Positions 1-5,688 are shown, counted from the stretch's first letter. The stretch: DNA of 6,231 nucleotides from Anaerotignum sp. (GCA_020024255.1 JAHHTX010000092.1:1-6231), one strand, 5' to 3'. Made by a program: numbers and translations. Notes: a model not told the origin generated them from the sequence alone.

Positions 1-240
1 GTATACATTCAATCTTTTTTACGAATTTTCATAGTAAATCAGCATCAATTATTAAGGAGAATTACAAGGTTAAGCTGTAACATCATTTTTACAAAACAGC
101 ATAATGGTTCTTGTTATAAAGCACAATAAAGTTGTTCCAAAGAAAGCAAGATCTTCTGCCAATAAATCAAGTTCTGATGAAAGCATCACCAAGTGCACAA
201 AACCTTGTTCTTGAAATAATAAAAGTAGTTTTAGAGAAAG
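1..240. other. Intergenic stretch without a recognisable gene
   Basis: No convincing gene is visible here. Short open frames run in from the left edge on the plus strand and end at positions 80 and 129, so the tail of a gene starting outside the window cannot be excluded. None of the translations resembles a family I know. A TTG-initiated minus-strand frame (70-264) and a TTG-initiated plus-strand frame (132-464) both lack a ribosome binding site and have unconvincing composition. A purine-rich AAGGAGA at 54-60 has no start codon at a usable distance. Confidence 0.5.
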
Positions 241-277
241 GTATAAAAAAGACCAGCCAATCAAGGCTGACTCAGCC

Positions 278-495
278 TGTCGAAAAGGTCGTTTTTACCT
301 CTTTTAGAAAATGCGGAAGGGTTTGGAAAACGAAGGGTTTACCAAATGGAATCCGCAGTGGGAATTTACTTTCCAAGAGAAAAAGCAGAAGTTTCAAGGC
401 ATTTTTGCCATTGGAACTTCTGCTTTATTCTTCTGTCTGCTCGTCAAAACCTTGCATGAAATAAGACTTTGTCGAAGGGGGCGACTTTTGCGACA
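278..495. repeat. Inverted-repeat-bounded, hairpin-rich segment (MITE-like element or structured RNA)
   Basis: The segment is bounded by an imperfect inverted repeat: TGTCGAAAAGGTCG at 278-291 pairs with CGACTTTTGCGACA at 482-495, needing only one bulged base on each side. Inside are at least three hairpins. One is small, with AGGT/ACCT arms at about 286-300. A composite stem at 312-357 has outer arms TGCGGA/TCCGCA, a middle stem TTTGG/CCAAA and an inner AAAC/GTTT. A long stem at about 377-432 has a core of GCAGAAGTT...AACTTCTGC. Just left of the boundary, AGGCTGA-C-TCAGCCT (264-278) is a perfect palindrome. This density of pairing is more than chance is likely to give and suggests a short non-autonomous repeat or a folded RNA. 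No transposase, no clear promoter and no known RNA family motif is visible. Copy number in the genome cannot be judged from one window. Confidence 0.45.
377..432 (-). terminator. Long hairpin, possible second terminator on the minus strand
   Basis: A near-perfect stem of about 17 bp (GCAGAAGTTTCAAGGCA against TGCCATTGGAACTTCTGC, with one G-U pair and one bulge) closes on a short T loop at 402-405. It can be extended outward through A-rich and T-rich flanks. Read on the minus strand the stem is followed by TTTTTCTC, the layout of an intrinsic terminator, so it could catch read-through from glmS. It is also part of the inverted-repeat-bounded segment and may have arisen as part of that element. 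Confidence 0.4.
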
Positions 496-500
496 CCCCT

Positions 501-528
501 AAACGGCTGTGCTTTTGCACAGCCGTTT
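501..528. terminator. Bidirectional hairpin terminator downstream of glmS
   Basis: A perfect 12-bp stem, AAACGGCTGTGC paired with GCACAGCCGTTT, closes on a TTTT loop (AAAA on the minus strand). It begins 10 bases after the glmS stop codon, the expected place for an intrinsic terminator. The flanking A and T runs are short on both sides (TTTTC on the plus strand, TTTAGG on the minus strand). Termination in either direction is plausible, and the absence of a long U tract lowers certainty. On the plus strand it would end any transcript from the segment at 278-495. Confidence 0.7.
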
Positions 529-538
529 TCGCATACTT

Positions 539-2362
539 TTATTCTACCGTAACAGATTTTGCCAAATTTCTCGGCATATCCACATCGCACCCTCTTGCGA
601 TAGCCGCATAATAGGAGAACAACTGCAAAGGAATTACATCTAAAGATGCTGTAAACTTATCGTCTACAGTCGGAATATAAATCACATGGTCTGCAACCTC
701 TGCAATTTCCGTATTTCCTTCTTTGGCAAGGGCAATAACATATGCACCTCTTGCCTTCACTTCCTTCACATTGCTCACCAGTTTCTCATACAAACTGTCC
801 TGTGTGGCAATAGCAATGACAGGTGTTCCTTCTTCAATCAAGGAAATTGTACCATGCTTTAATTCCCCTGCTGCATATGCCTCACTATGAATATAGGAAA
901 TTTCCTTCAATTTCAAAGAGCCTTCCAATGCAACCGCATAATCAATGCCTCTGCCGATGACAAAAACATCTGTTGCTTTTGCCTGCATATTTGCCAACTC
1001 TTCCATTTCCTTGGTCATTTGTAAAAGAGATTCCATTTTTTCCGGAACAGTATACAGTTCTGTAACCAGTTTTTTCACTTCTTCATCGGACAGCGTTCCC
1101 TTTGCCTGCCCAAATTTCAAAGCCAGCAAATACATCAGGGCAACCTGTGTAGAGTAGCCTTTTGTTGTGGCAACGGCAATTTCAGGCCCTGCCCATGTAT
1201 ACAGCACATCATCACTTTCTCTTGCAATAGAACTGCCTACAGCATTTACAATAGCAAGCACACGAATTCCCTGTCGTTTTGCTTCACGAAGTGCCGCCAA
1301 TGTGTCAGCAGTTTCGCCAGACTGGCTGATGATAATGCAAATATCATCTGGATGCAAAATGGGGTTGCGATAGCGGAACTCGGAAGCCAAATCCACTTCT
1401 ACAGGGATTCTCGCACATTCCTCAATAACATATTTTCCAACCATGCCTGCGTGCCAAGCAGAACCGCAGGCAATCATGTGTATCCGATTGATTTTCCGAA
1501 TATCCTCATCTGTATATTGGATTTCGTCCAACTGCACCAAGCCATCTGTAATTCTAGGGTTGATAGAATCCCGCATTGCCTTTGGCTGTTCCATCATTTC
1601 CTTCATCATGAAATGGTCATATCCGCCTTTTTCTGCTGCAGAAAAGTCCCATGTCACATGGTAAACGTCTTTTTTGATTTCCTGTTTATTCATATCCAAA
1701 ATCGTCACACCGTCTTTTTTCAGTACAACAATTTCGTTATCTTCCAAAAGATAATAATCTTTTGTATGCTCTAACACAGCGGGAATATCCGAAGCAATAT
1801 AATTACCGTCCTTACTGATACCCACAAGAAGAGGGCTGTCTTTCCGTACTGCAAGCACTTCATCGGGCTTTTCACTGCAAATAATGCCAAGGGCATAAGA
1901 GCCTCGTACACGATGAATGACCTGAATCAGTGTTTCCACCATATCCCCATGATAATAGTAATCAAAGAGTTGTGCCACCACTTCTGTATCTGTCTCAGAC
2001 ACAAACCTGCAACCTTTTTCTTCCAGTTCTGCTTTCAACTGGATATAGTTTTCAATAATACCATTATGTACCACAGAAATTCTGCCATTGGTGCTGCTGT
2101 GGGGATGGGAATTGATGTCACTGGGTGCACCGTGAGTTGCCCAACGGGTATGCCCAATGCCGGAAAATCCTGAAACACCGCCCATTTCCTGCACCTTGTG
2201 TTCCAGTTCTGCCAAACGTCCTTTTGTTTTCACAACCTGTATGCCATTATGATGCACAGCTATACCTGCGGAATCATATCCTCTGTATTCCAGCTTTTTC
2301 AATCCTTTTAACAAAATTGGGGCAGCTTCCTGACTGCCAATATATCCAACAATACCACACAT
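539..2362 (-). CDS. glmS: Glutamine--fructose-6-phosphate aminotransferase (isomerizing)
   Basis: GlmS makes glucosamine-6-phosphate from fructose-6-phosphate and glutamine, the first committed step to UDP-GlcNAc for peptidoglycan. The 607-residue length matches bacterial GlmS. The N-terminal class II glutaminase domain (about 2-215) starts MCGIVGYIG, with Cys2 as the nucleophile exposed after Met removal. It carries HTRWATHG (71-78), HNGIIENY (99-106) and ETDTE (123-127). Two SIS sugar-isomerase domains follow (about 285-425 and 455-595), with ISQSGETADT (345-354), AGPEIAVATTKGYSTQ (391-406) and EGSLKLKEISYIHSEAY (480-496). The C-terminus DVDMPRNLAKSVTVE is the family signature that places the catalytic lysine (Lys602). 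The start is fixed by the MCGI motif and by GGAGG at 2373-2377, ten bases upstream. Transcription is controlled from a promoter at 2610-2638 and expression by the glmS ribozyme in the leader. The gene is intact and appears to be transcribed alone. Confidence 0.98.
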   Translation of the reverse strand: MCGIVGYIGSQEAAPILLKGLKKLEYRGYDSAGIAVHHNGIQVVKTKGRLAELEHKVQEMGGVSGFSGIGHTRWATHGAPSDINSHPHSSTNGRISVVHNGIIENYIQLKAELEEKGCRFVSETDTEVVAQLFDYYYHGDMVETLIQVIHRVRGSYALGIICSEKPDEVLAVRKDSPLLVGISKDGNYIASDIPAVLEHTKDYYLLEDNEIVVLKKDGVTILDMNKQEIKKDVYHVTWDFSAAEKGGYDHFMMKEMMEQPKAMRDSINPRITDGLVQLDEIQYTDEDIRKINRIHMIACGSAWHAGMVGKYVIEECARIPVEVDLASEFRYRNPILHPDDICIIISQSGETADTLAALREAKRQGIRVLAIVNAVGSSIARESDDVLYTWAGPEIAVATTKGYSTQVALMYLLALKFGQAKGTLSDEEVKKLVTELYTVPEKMESLLQMTKEMEELANMQAKATDVFVIGRGIDYAVALEGSLKLKEISYIHSEAYAAGELKHGTISLIEEGTPVIAIATQDSLYEKLVSNVKEVKARGAYVIALAKEGNTEIAEVADHVIYIPTVDDKFTASLDVIPLQLFSYYAAIARGCDVDMPRNLAKSVTVE

Positions 2363-2372
2363 AGTTCTCTTA

Positions 2373-2377
2373 CCTCC
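2373..2377 (-). promoter_or_regulatory. Ribosome binding site of glmS
   Basis: GGAGG on the minus strand lies ten bases before the glmS ATG and downstream of the ribozyme's 3' boundary. Ribozyme cleavage therefore leaves the ribosome binding site attached to the coding sequence. Control is expected through decay of the cleaved, 5'-hydroxyl mRNA rather than by masking of this site. That mechanism is known from Bacillus subtilis and is inferred here. Confidence 0.8.
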
Positions 2378-2387
2378 AAATTCATAT

Positions 2388-2545
2388 CAGCACATCGTCT
2401 TTCTTTTGTCCGCCCGATTTCTCATGCGTTTTGTAAAAGACCTTCGTCCTTGTGCCAAAGGACGGGAAGCATCCGCCGAAATCTTCGATCACTTCCACCT
2501 CGTCAGCCGCCAATATACGACGGCTCTGGCGCTTTTTTCATTATA
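2388..2545 (-). ncRNA. glmS self-cleaving ribozyme (glucosamine-6-phosphate responsive)
   Basis: The minus-strand leader of glmS contains the conserved ribozyme core. It has AGCGCCAGA at 2533-2525, a P2 stem AGCCG/CGGCT around an 11-nt loop, TGACGAGGTGG, and ATCGAAGATTTCGGCGGAT followed by TTCCCG. A P3 hairpin GTCCTT/AAGGAC lies at 2445-2462. The 3' half holds CTTTTAC and GGACAAAAGAAAGACGATG, matching the P4/P4.1 region. By analogy with characterised members, cleavage falls between A2533 and G2532 and uses glucosamine-6-phosphate as a coenzyme. The product of GlmS thereby lowers its own mRNA. The outer ends are approximate, since the weakly conserved 3' part was matched by eye. Confidence 0.93.
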
Positions 2546-2570
2546 TGCTCTACCCTCCATTCTCATGCAA
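2540..2570 (-). promoter_or_regulatory. Possible second, proximal glmS promoter
   Basis: A perfect TATAAT (2545-2540) sits directly before the ribozyme core, with TTGCAT (2570-2565) as a possible -35 at a long 19-base spacing. The predicted start is at about A2533, which is the nucleotide just 5' of the ribozyme cleavage site. The poor spacing and lack of an extended -10 make it uncertain. The hexamer may simply be AT-rich leader sequence. Confidence 0.3.
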
Positions 2571-2609
2571 ATTTGTACAAAAAAGCCACATTTGACTTTT
2601 ATGCTTTGC

Positions 2610-2638
2610 ATTATACCATGAAACAGAAAAGGGGTAAA
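2610..2638 (-). promoter_or_regulatory. Main glmS promoter (sigma-A type, extended -10)
   Basis: The minus strand reads TTTACC (2638-2633), a 17-base spacer and TATAAT (2615-2610), with TG one base before the -10 to give an extended element. Transcription should start near 2602-2604. That leaves about 70 bases 5' of the ribozyme cleavage site and a total leader of about 240 bases before the glmS ATG. Confidence 0.7.
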
Positions 2639-2639
2639 G

Positions 2640-2904
2640 TATATTTTCTTTTGACGTAAAATTCTCATAAAAATCACACCCATACCATGTACAGAAAGGA
2701 ACAAGCATATTTTATATGATAAATAGATAGGTCAGAATAGATATTTATGGGACAAGAAGGGAAGAAAATCCCCTTTCCCTTTGCCCATTTGATCAAAAAT
2801 TGAAACAAGATTATGTTGTCTTGCGGATTACATTGCAGGGTGGGTATAGGCAATACACCAACTGAAATGCAAAGAACGTAACATAATACAAAATAATACA
2901 ATAC
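2640..2904. other. Intergenic stretch between the DUF1284 gene and the glmS promoter
   Basis: About 265 bases lie between the terminator of the bioY unit and the glmS promoter. Minus-strand open frames across it have no ribosome binding site and an unlikely composition. I see no RNA gene and no known regulatory motif. A TTGACG at 2651-2656 on the plus strand has no matching -10. Confidence 0.5.
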
Positions 2905-2950
2905 AAAAAATTGATATGCATATGGATTTTTCAATCCATATGCATATCAA
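2905..2950 (-). terminator. Intrinsic terminator of the bioY-DUF1284 unit, overlapping the DUF1284 stop
   Basis: A perfect 18-bp stem on the minus strand (arms at 2950-2933 and 2928-2911) closes on a GAAA tetraloop and is followed by TTTTTT (2910-2905). The 5' arm is coding sequence: it contains the last codons of the DUF1284 gene (Asp-Met-His-Met-Asp), and the TGA stop straddles the stem and loop. The opposite strand has TTCTTTTTT after the hairpin, so it may also work for plus-strand transcripts. Each arm contains the self-complementary decamer ATATGCATAT. Confidence 0.9.
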
Positions 2951-3317
2951 CTTCTTTTTTATCACATAGGTAAGACCAACCACAGGAACCGCAAATTTCC
3001 TTACGCTTTCCTGCCCGAAAAATGCGTTCGGAAATAAGTGCAGAGAATGCTTGCCATGTGAGTATCGCATTTTGCTCTATGCCGCAGTATGCCAAAACCT
3101 TGCGGTCATAAGTCCCTGTCTGTTCCTGTCCAGAACAAACTTCTTCCTGTAAACGGGGACAACTATGGCAAATGACATCTGCCCCATCTATAATGGTAAG
3201 AACAGTATCCTTTTTCATATCTGCCTGTATCTTTGCCATATTTTCCGTAAAAGCGTTATTATACCCTTTCCCCTCAAAAAAAGCAAGGCACATTCCATGG
3301 TGTGCACGCAATTTCAT
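2931..3317 (-). CDS. DUF1284 domain protein, cysteine-rich, probable metal or Fe-S binding
   Basis: The 128-residue product matches the DUF1284 pattern. It opens MKLRAHHGMCLAFFEGKGY (the R-x-H-H-x-x-C signature: Arg4, His6, His7, Cys10). CHSC (50-53) with Cys61 follows, then YDRKVLAYCG (70-79), and near the end GKRKEICGSCGWSYLC with Cys109, Cys112 and Cys118. Eight cysteines in clustered spacing suggest a metal or iron-sulfur site; no biochemical function is known to me. There is no signal peptide or membrane segment, so it should be cytosolic. The ATG at 3317 is chosen because the conserved domain begins there and AAGGTGA lies seven bases upstream. The frame is open 90 bases further upstream, but only within bioY. 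It overlaps the bioY stop as ATGA, so translation is probably coupled. The gene's last codons form the 5' arm of the terminator. Confidence 0.88.
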   Translation of the reverse strand: MKLRAHHGMCLAFFEGKGYNNAFTENMAKIQADMKKDTVLTIIDGADVICHSCPRLQEEVCSGQEQTGTYDRKVLAYCGIEQNAILTWQAFSALISERIFRAGKRKEICGSCGWSYLCDKKEVDMHMD

Positions 3318-3853
3318 TGGAAAATCACCTTCCGCACCCGTTCCGATAAAAGTACTGCTACGACAATTTTGATGCAGTCTGGCACAATAAAAGGAATGAC
3401 ACACCACCCCAAAACCGTAGGCAGACTCACCGGTTCAACTGTTCTTGTATAGACCATCATAAACCAAGCCGTACCAATGGCATAGCAGACAAGCAAGCCC
3501 AAAATCATGGATAGAATCAAGACCTTTCTGCTTCTGCCCCACACCCGTTCCATACCCCACATCAGTAAGGCAGAAAACAGAAAACCGAAAAGATAACCAC
3601 CCGTTGTGCCCATAAGCGCACCAATACCACCGGAAAATCCTGCAAACACAGGAAGTCCCACTGCGCCAAGGAGCAAATACACAAGAACAGAAAGTGTTCC
3701 CTTTTCGCCTCCCAGAATTCCCACAACTGTGAATACTCCCATTGTTTGTAGGGTAAACGGCACCGCTGCTGGTATAGAAATCCAAGAGCAAACCGCCATC
3801 AGCACACTGCATATACTCACATAAACCATATCTTTTGTTTTGTTTCTTCCCAT
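3314..3853 (-). CDS. bioY: Biotin ECF transporter substrate-binding (S) component BioY
   Basis: BioY is the membrane S component that captures biotin for import by an energy-coupling-factor transporter. The 179 residues are typical, with about six hydrophobic segments. Family hallmarks are PFTLQT (32-37), the loop and helix around YLLLGAVGLPVFAGFSGG (59-76) running into TTGGYLFGF (83-91), GTAWF (127-131), and PFIVPDCIKIVVAVLLSERVRK near the end. Asp159 and Lys162 there correspond to the conserved D-x-x-K pair associated with biotin binding in BioY. No EcfA or EcfT gene is nearby, so it probably uses a shared energising module encoded elsewhere (inference). AAGGAGG at 3863-3869 sets the start at 3853. 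A consensus promoter overlapped by a BirA-type operator lies directly upstream, so expression should rise when biotin is scarce. The downstream DUF1284 gene overlaps the stop codon. Confidence 0.95.
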   Translation of the reverse strand: MGRNKTKDMVYVSICSVLMAVCSWISIPAAVPFTLQTMGVFTVVGILGGEKGTLSVLVYLLLGAVGLPVFAGFSGGIGALMGTTGGYLFGFLFSALLMWGMERVWGRSRKVLILSMILGLLVCYAIGTAWFMMVYTRTVEPVSLPTVLGWCVIPFIVPDCIKIVVAVLLSERVRKVIFQ

Positions 3854-3862
3854 ATTTTTCTC

Positions 3863-3869
3863 CCTCCTT
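3863..3869 (-). promoter_or_regulatory. Ribosome binding site of bioY
   Basis: AAGGAGG on the minus strand lies nine bases before the bioY ATG. The predicted transcription start is about position 3869-3870, so the 5' untranslated region would be only about 16 bases and would begin at the Shine-Dalgarno sequence itself. This leaves no room for a riboswitch and fits control at the promoter by BirA. Confidence 0.8.
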
Positions 3870-3876
3870 ATCTCAG

Positions 3877-3905
3877 ATTGTACCAGTCCATTTTTCTATT
3901 GTCAA
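3877..3905 (-). promoter_or_regulatory. bioY promoter (consensus -35, extended -10)
   Basis: The minus strand has TTGACA (3905-3900), exactly 17 bases, then TACAAT (3882-3877), with TG one base before the -10. This is a near-consensus sigma-A promoter. Its -35 hexamer lies entirely inside the proximal half-site of the inverted repeat at 3898-3931, so a bound repressor would exclude RNA polymerase. Confidence 0.88.
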
Positions 3906-3931
3906 CTATTTTAAATAAAAAAGTTTACAAT
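3898..3931 (-). promoter_or_regulatory. BirA-type biotin operator upstream of bioY
   Basis: The minus strand reads ATTGTAAAC, 16 bases, GTTGACAAT: two inverted 9-bp arms with one mismatch. This matches the BirA operator of Firmicutes, commonly given as TTGTAAACC-N14/15-GGTTTACAA (equivalent to a 16-17 base gap between the shorter arms). The spacer is AT-rich. The proximal arm includes the -35 TTGACA. The site predicts that biotinyl-AMP-bound BirA represses bioY and the coupled DUF1284 gene. It requires a BirA with an N-terminal DNA-binding domain, encoded outside this window. Confidence 0.88.
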
Positions 3932-3937
3932 GTGCGT

Positions 3938-3974
3938 AAAAAAACACCCCACACATTTCTGTATGAGATGTTTT
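3938..3974 (-). terminator. Intrinsic terminator of the chemotaxis receptor gene
   Basis: On the minus strand, about 20 bases after the stop codon, a continuous 13-bp stem (3972-3960 against 3955-3943, three of the pairs G-U) closes on a GAAA loop and runs into a T tract ending at 3938. The outermost A-T pairs can extend it to 3974. Only six bases separate the end of the T tract from the BirA-type operator, so the two units are tightly packed but insulated. Confidence 0.85.
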
Positions 3975-3993
3975 ATTGTCATGTTTACATTTC

Positions 3994-5673
3994 TTATTCA
4001 TCACCCAAACGGAACTGACTGACTAAACGTTCCAAAATGGCTGCCTGACCGGACAACTCTTCACTTGCCGCAGCACTTTCTTCTGCTGTAGCAGAGTTTG
4101 TCTGTACAACACTGGAAATCTGATCCACACCCTGATTTACCTGTACAATGGCAATTGCCTGTTCATTGGATGCCTTTGCAATCTTTTCAATCATTTCAGA
4201 AGTAGCTTCTGTATTATGTACCACTTGTTCCAAAGATTCTGCCGTTTCGTTTACCAGCTGCAAACCATTTTCTACAGCTGTAATAGAACCTGTAATCAAA
4301 GTAGCAGTATTTTTGGATGCTTCTGCAGATTTTCCTGCCAAATTTCGCACTTCGTCCGCAACAACGGCAAATCCTTTGCCGGCAGCACCTGCACGGGCTG
4401 CTTCTACAGCTGCATTCAATGCAAGAATATTGGTCTGGAAAGCAATGTCTTCAATGGTCTTGATAATCTTGCCAATATCATTGGATTTCTGGTTGATTTC
4501 GTCCATCGCCGCTTTCATTTCCTGCATTTGTCTATTGCACAATTCTACAACTTCGCCTGTTTCAACTGCCTGATTCTTTGCTTGCTGTGCATTATCAGAT
4601 GTACTATTGATATGATTGGAAATTTCACCGATTGTTGCTGCCAGTTCCTGAACTGCACTGGACTGCTCTGTTGCACCTTGCGCCAGAGCCTGTGCTCCAG
4701 ATGCAACCTGTTCGGAACCGGAATTAACCTGCTCAGAAGACTGGTTAATCTGCGTTAATGTTTCTTTCAATTTTTGATTGATGGTATTTATGGACTCAAG
4801 AACTTCTGTTAATTGGCCCACATAGCTTGCTTCCTTCTGTGTTTTGATCCCAAAATTACCATGTGCCATTTCTTCCAAAAGATAGCATTGATCTGCAATG
4901 ACTTCCTTCAATGTAATTTGAGAGGAGCGCAACGCATTACACATATCGCCAATTTCATTATTTCCTTCATATTCCACAGGAATACTCAAATTACCTTCAC
5001 TAAAACCAATAAGTGCTTCACGCACCTCTTCTGTAGGTTCTATAATACTGCGAACCAGCTTTCTGATAAAGTCTATGGAAATTATCAGTGCAATCAACAT
5101 GATGACCATCACAACTATAAACGCAATTGTACTGTTTTTTTGTACTTTTTCCAACACATCATTTCGTGACTCGGTAAGAGAACTGCTCAAAGTTGTACCT
5201 ACACTAATTACTTTTTCCAAATAAGTTGTCATTTCATCAATTTCATCTGCTGCTTTTTGGAGTTTTCCCTGCTTTATCAAGGATAAAACCTCATCGCTTT
5301 TCTTTTCCCAGTCCTGTATAACACTGATATATTCCTCTACTGTATTATCTTCAAGCGGATAGATCTCTCGCAATGTTTCCAAATTACTATGCATATCTTC
5401 CAATACTTCATTTATCCTTGTTGCCATATGTTCTCTATTGGAACTACTCTTTGTTAAAATCATTTGCCAAGTATTACGAGCGGCAATATTAATATCCAAG
5501 CGACAATTTATGGCAATTCTGTTTGCTTCTACCTGCTGATTTACCATATCCTCATATGCAGCCCTCTGTTTTCCCATAAGTACAGAAAGCGTCAAAACAA
5601 ATATCAGCGCAATTCCTAAAGTGCCGCCAAAGCCAAGATGCAGCATCTTCTTGATTTTCATGTTCTTTAACAT
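3994..5673 (-). CDS. Methyl-accepting chemotaxis protein (four-helix-bundle sensor, HAMP)
   Basis: This is a transmembrane chemoreceptor that signals to CheA/CheW. From the chosen start it has 559 residues. It has a short basic N-terminus, a first membrane helix at about 13-33, and an extracellular helical domain at about 35-180 resembling the four-helix-bundle MCP sensor. A second membrane helix follows at about 181-203, then a HAMP domain at about 203-257. Around 256-307 lies a second HAMP-like stretch (LLEEMAHGNFGI, then a coiled coil). The long signalling hairpin has its tip at IEDIAFQTNILALNAAVEAA and continues ARAGAAGKGFAVVADEVRNLA. The C-terminus FRLGDE carries no CheR-tether pentapeptide. 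The start at 5673 is preferred over the in-frame ATG at 5688 because GGGAGG (5681-5686) lies seven bases before 5673, while the earlier ATG overlaps that motif. The ligand is not predictable. No flagellar or che gene is adjacent, so the gene stands alone. Confidence 0.95.
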   Translation of the reverse strand: MLKNMKIKKMLHLGFGGTLGIALIFVLTLSVLMGKQRAAYEDMVNQQVEANRIAINCRLDINIAARNTWQMILTKSSSNREHMATRINEVLEDMHSNLETLREIYPLEDNTVEEYISVIQDWEKKSDEVLSLIKQGKLQKAADEIDEMTTYLEKVISVGTTLSSSLTESRNDVLEKVQKNSTIAFIVVMVIMLIALIISIDFIRKLVRSIIEPTEEVREALIGFSEGNLSIPVEYEGNNEIGDMCNALRSSQITLKEVIADQCYLLEEMAHGNFGIKTQKEASYVGQLTEVLESINTINQKLKETLTQINQSSEQVNSGSEQVASGAQALAQGATEQSSAVQELAATIGEISNHINSTSDNAQQAKNQAVETGEVVELCNRQMQEMKAAMDEINQKSNDIGKIIKTIEDIAFQTNILALNAAVEAARAGAAGKGFAVVADEVRNLAGKSAEASKNTATLITGSITAVENGLQLVNETAESLEQVVHNTEATSEMIEKIAKASNEQAIAIVQVNQGVDQISSVVQTNSATAEESAAASEELSGQAAILERLVSQFRLGDE

Positions 5674-5680
5674 TATTTTC

Positions 5681-5686
5681 CCTCCC
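5681..5686 (-). promoter_or_regulatory. Ribosome binding site deciding the chemoreceptor start
   Basis: GGGAGG on the minus strand is seven bases upstream of the ATG at 5673. An in-frame ATG at 5688 directly abuts and partly overlaps this motif and has no Shine-Dalgarno sequence of its own. The shorter 559-residue protein is therefore the likely product. Confidence 0.8.
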
Positions 5687-5688
5687 AT

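Noticed and set aside
70..264. Minus-strand 64-codon open frame near the left edge
   Set aside because: TTG start, no Shine-Dalgarno sequence, hydrophobic low-complexity translation and no recognisable family.
132..464. Plus-strand 110-codon open frame left of glmS
   Set aside because: It starts at TTG with no ribosome binding site, and its second half is translated from the hairpin-rich segment, whose base pairing explains the sequence better. Kept only as part of the structured-segment finding.
2406..2704. Open frames on both strands over the glmS leader (69-71 codons)
   Set aside because: They run through the conserved ribozyme core, which accounts for the sequence; none has a suitable ribosome binding site.
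2674..2934. Minus-strand 86-codon hydrophobic frame between the DUF1284 gene and glmS
   Set aside because: It begins inside the terminator hairpin, lacks a ribosome binding site and has the composition of translated AT-rich spacer.
3318..3407. Longer upstream start for the DUF1284 gene, giving 158 residues
   Set aside because: The extra 30 residues are an out-of-frame reading of the bioY 3' end, and the family's conserved N-terminus begins at the ATG at 3317 with its own Shine-Dalgarno sequence.
5674..5688. Chemoreceptor start at the upstream ATG (5688)
   Set aside because: This ATG directly abuts and partly overlaps GGGAGG, the ribosome binding site for the ATG at 5673, and has none of its own.
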